In this document: piece after piece, positions 46,939 through 47,048 of the stretch
Position numbering within the stretch: position 1 is the stretch's first letter
How the letters are laid out: each line of letters opens with the position of its first letter
DNA from: Burkholderiales bacterium
GTDB taxonomy: Bacteria; Pseudomonadota; Gammaproteobacteria; Burkholderiales; Ga0077523
DNA: 47,048 bases
Assembly: GCA_019747905.1 (NCBI GenBank)
Contig: JAIEQG010000133.1
Location: 1-47,048 of the forward strand
Direction of reading: 5' to 3'
The notes under the pieces: model-generated
What the model saw: only the letters and a program-made list of their open reading frames with translations
What the model was told of the DNA's origin: nothing
Databases searched by the model: none
Translations under genes and position numbers: made by a program

Positions 46939-47048
46939 ATGATCAGAAGAATCATCATCACGATGTTCGCCGCGCTGCTGGCGCTGCCGGCGCTTGGCGT
47001 TGCGCAGGACAAGGAGCTGTCGACGACGCAGACCATCCACATCAAGGC
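46939..47048 (+). CDS. Exported protein of unknown function, 5' part (cut by window edge)
   Basis: The first 36 residues are visible. MIRRIIITMFAALLALPALGVAQDKELSTTQTIHIK starts with a typical signal peptide (basic n-region, Leu/Ala core, cleavage expected near GVAQ). The ATG has GGGGAAGAA before it, a good ribosome site. The mature part is too short to name. It lies 109 bases after alaS, so it may be a separate transcript. Confidence 0.75.
   Translation, partial: MIRRIIITMFAALLALPALGVAQDKELSTTQTIHIK

Overview
The window is a stretch of a high-GC bacterial chromosome, most likely from a betaproteobacterium. The N-terminus of RecA ([13 protein letters not shown]), the recA-recX-alaS order, the divergent yjgA/pmbA pair, and the glyA-nrdR-ribD-ribE-ribBA-ribH-nusB and thiL-pgpA-pncC runs all fit that class. 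The genus cannot be named from the sequence. No rRNA, tRNA, integrase, transposase, prophage or CRISPR array was seen; the DNA reads as chromosomal backbone with GC-rich hairpin repeats in several intergenic gaps.

Layout. 1-833: 5' part of an exported PQQ dehydrogenase (minus). 1164-3259: an orphan hypothetical, a fatty-acid desaturase and a small PepSY-like exported protein. 3310-6914: a minus-strand group, Nramp-like transporter, RidA-family protein, Kef-type antiporter. 7083-12810: glutathione reductase, two GSTs, pdxH, a PRISE-like reductase, a hypothetical and greB. 13035-16876: peroxiredoxin, mog, yjgA/pmbA and a GDSL lipoprotein esterase. 17179-19451: CstA with its YbdD partner. 19782-23163: three signalling genes (REC-histidine kinase, CHASE3-PAS kinase, single-domain response regulator).

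23272-28819 is the glycine/riboflavin/NusB cluster with tightly overlapping genes. 28953-34348 holds panB, then a minus-strand operon of an exported truncated haemoglobin, an exported cupredoxin and a membrane GGDEF-EAL protein, divergent from a DUF3034-type outer-membrane protein. Because nusB and thiL are often close neighbours in proteobacteria, this block looks like an insertion into a conserved run. thiL-pgpA-pncC follow (34433-36385), then a PAS-GAF-GGDEF-EAL protein with a degenerate GGDEF motif, an unlinked YbdD-like gene, a class III nucleotide cyclase fused to an FHA domain, and a Ser/Thr kinase-HDOD-GAF protein, which is divergent from recA-recX-alaS. A signal-peptide protein is cut by the right edge.

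Best candidates for something new: (1) the truncated haemoglobin/cupredoxin/c-di-GMP/DUF3034 module at 29945-34348, which could link a periplasmic haem-copper reaction to c-di-GMP; (2) the kinase-HDOD-GAF plus cyclase-FHA pair at 39240-42553, which could couple protein phosphorylation to a cyclic nucleotide; (3) the Nramp-like transporter lacking the metal-binding motif, next to RidA. Smaller structural surprises are a (CCCTAGC)n array touching a stop codon and a 20-bp hairpin just before greB.
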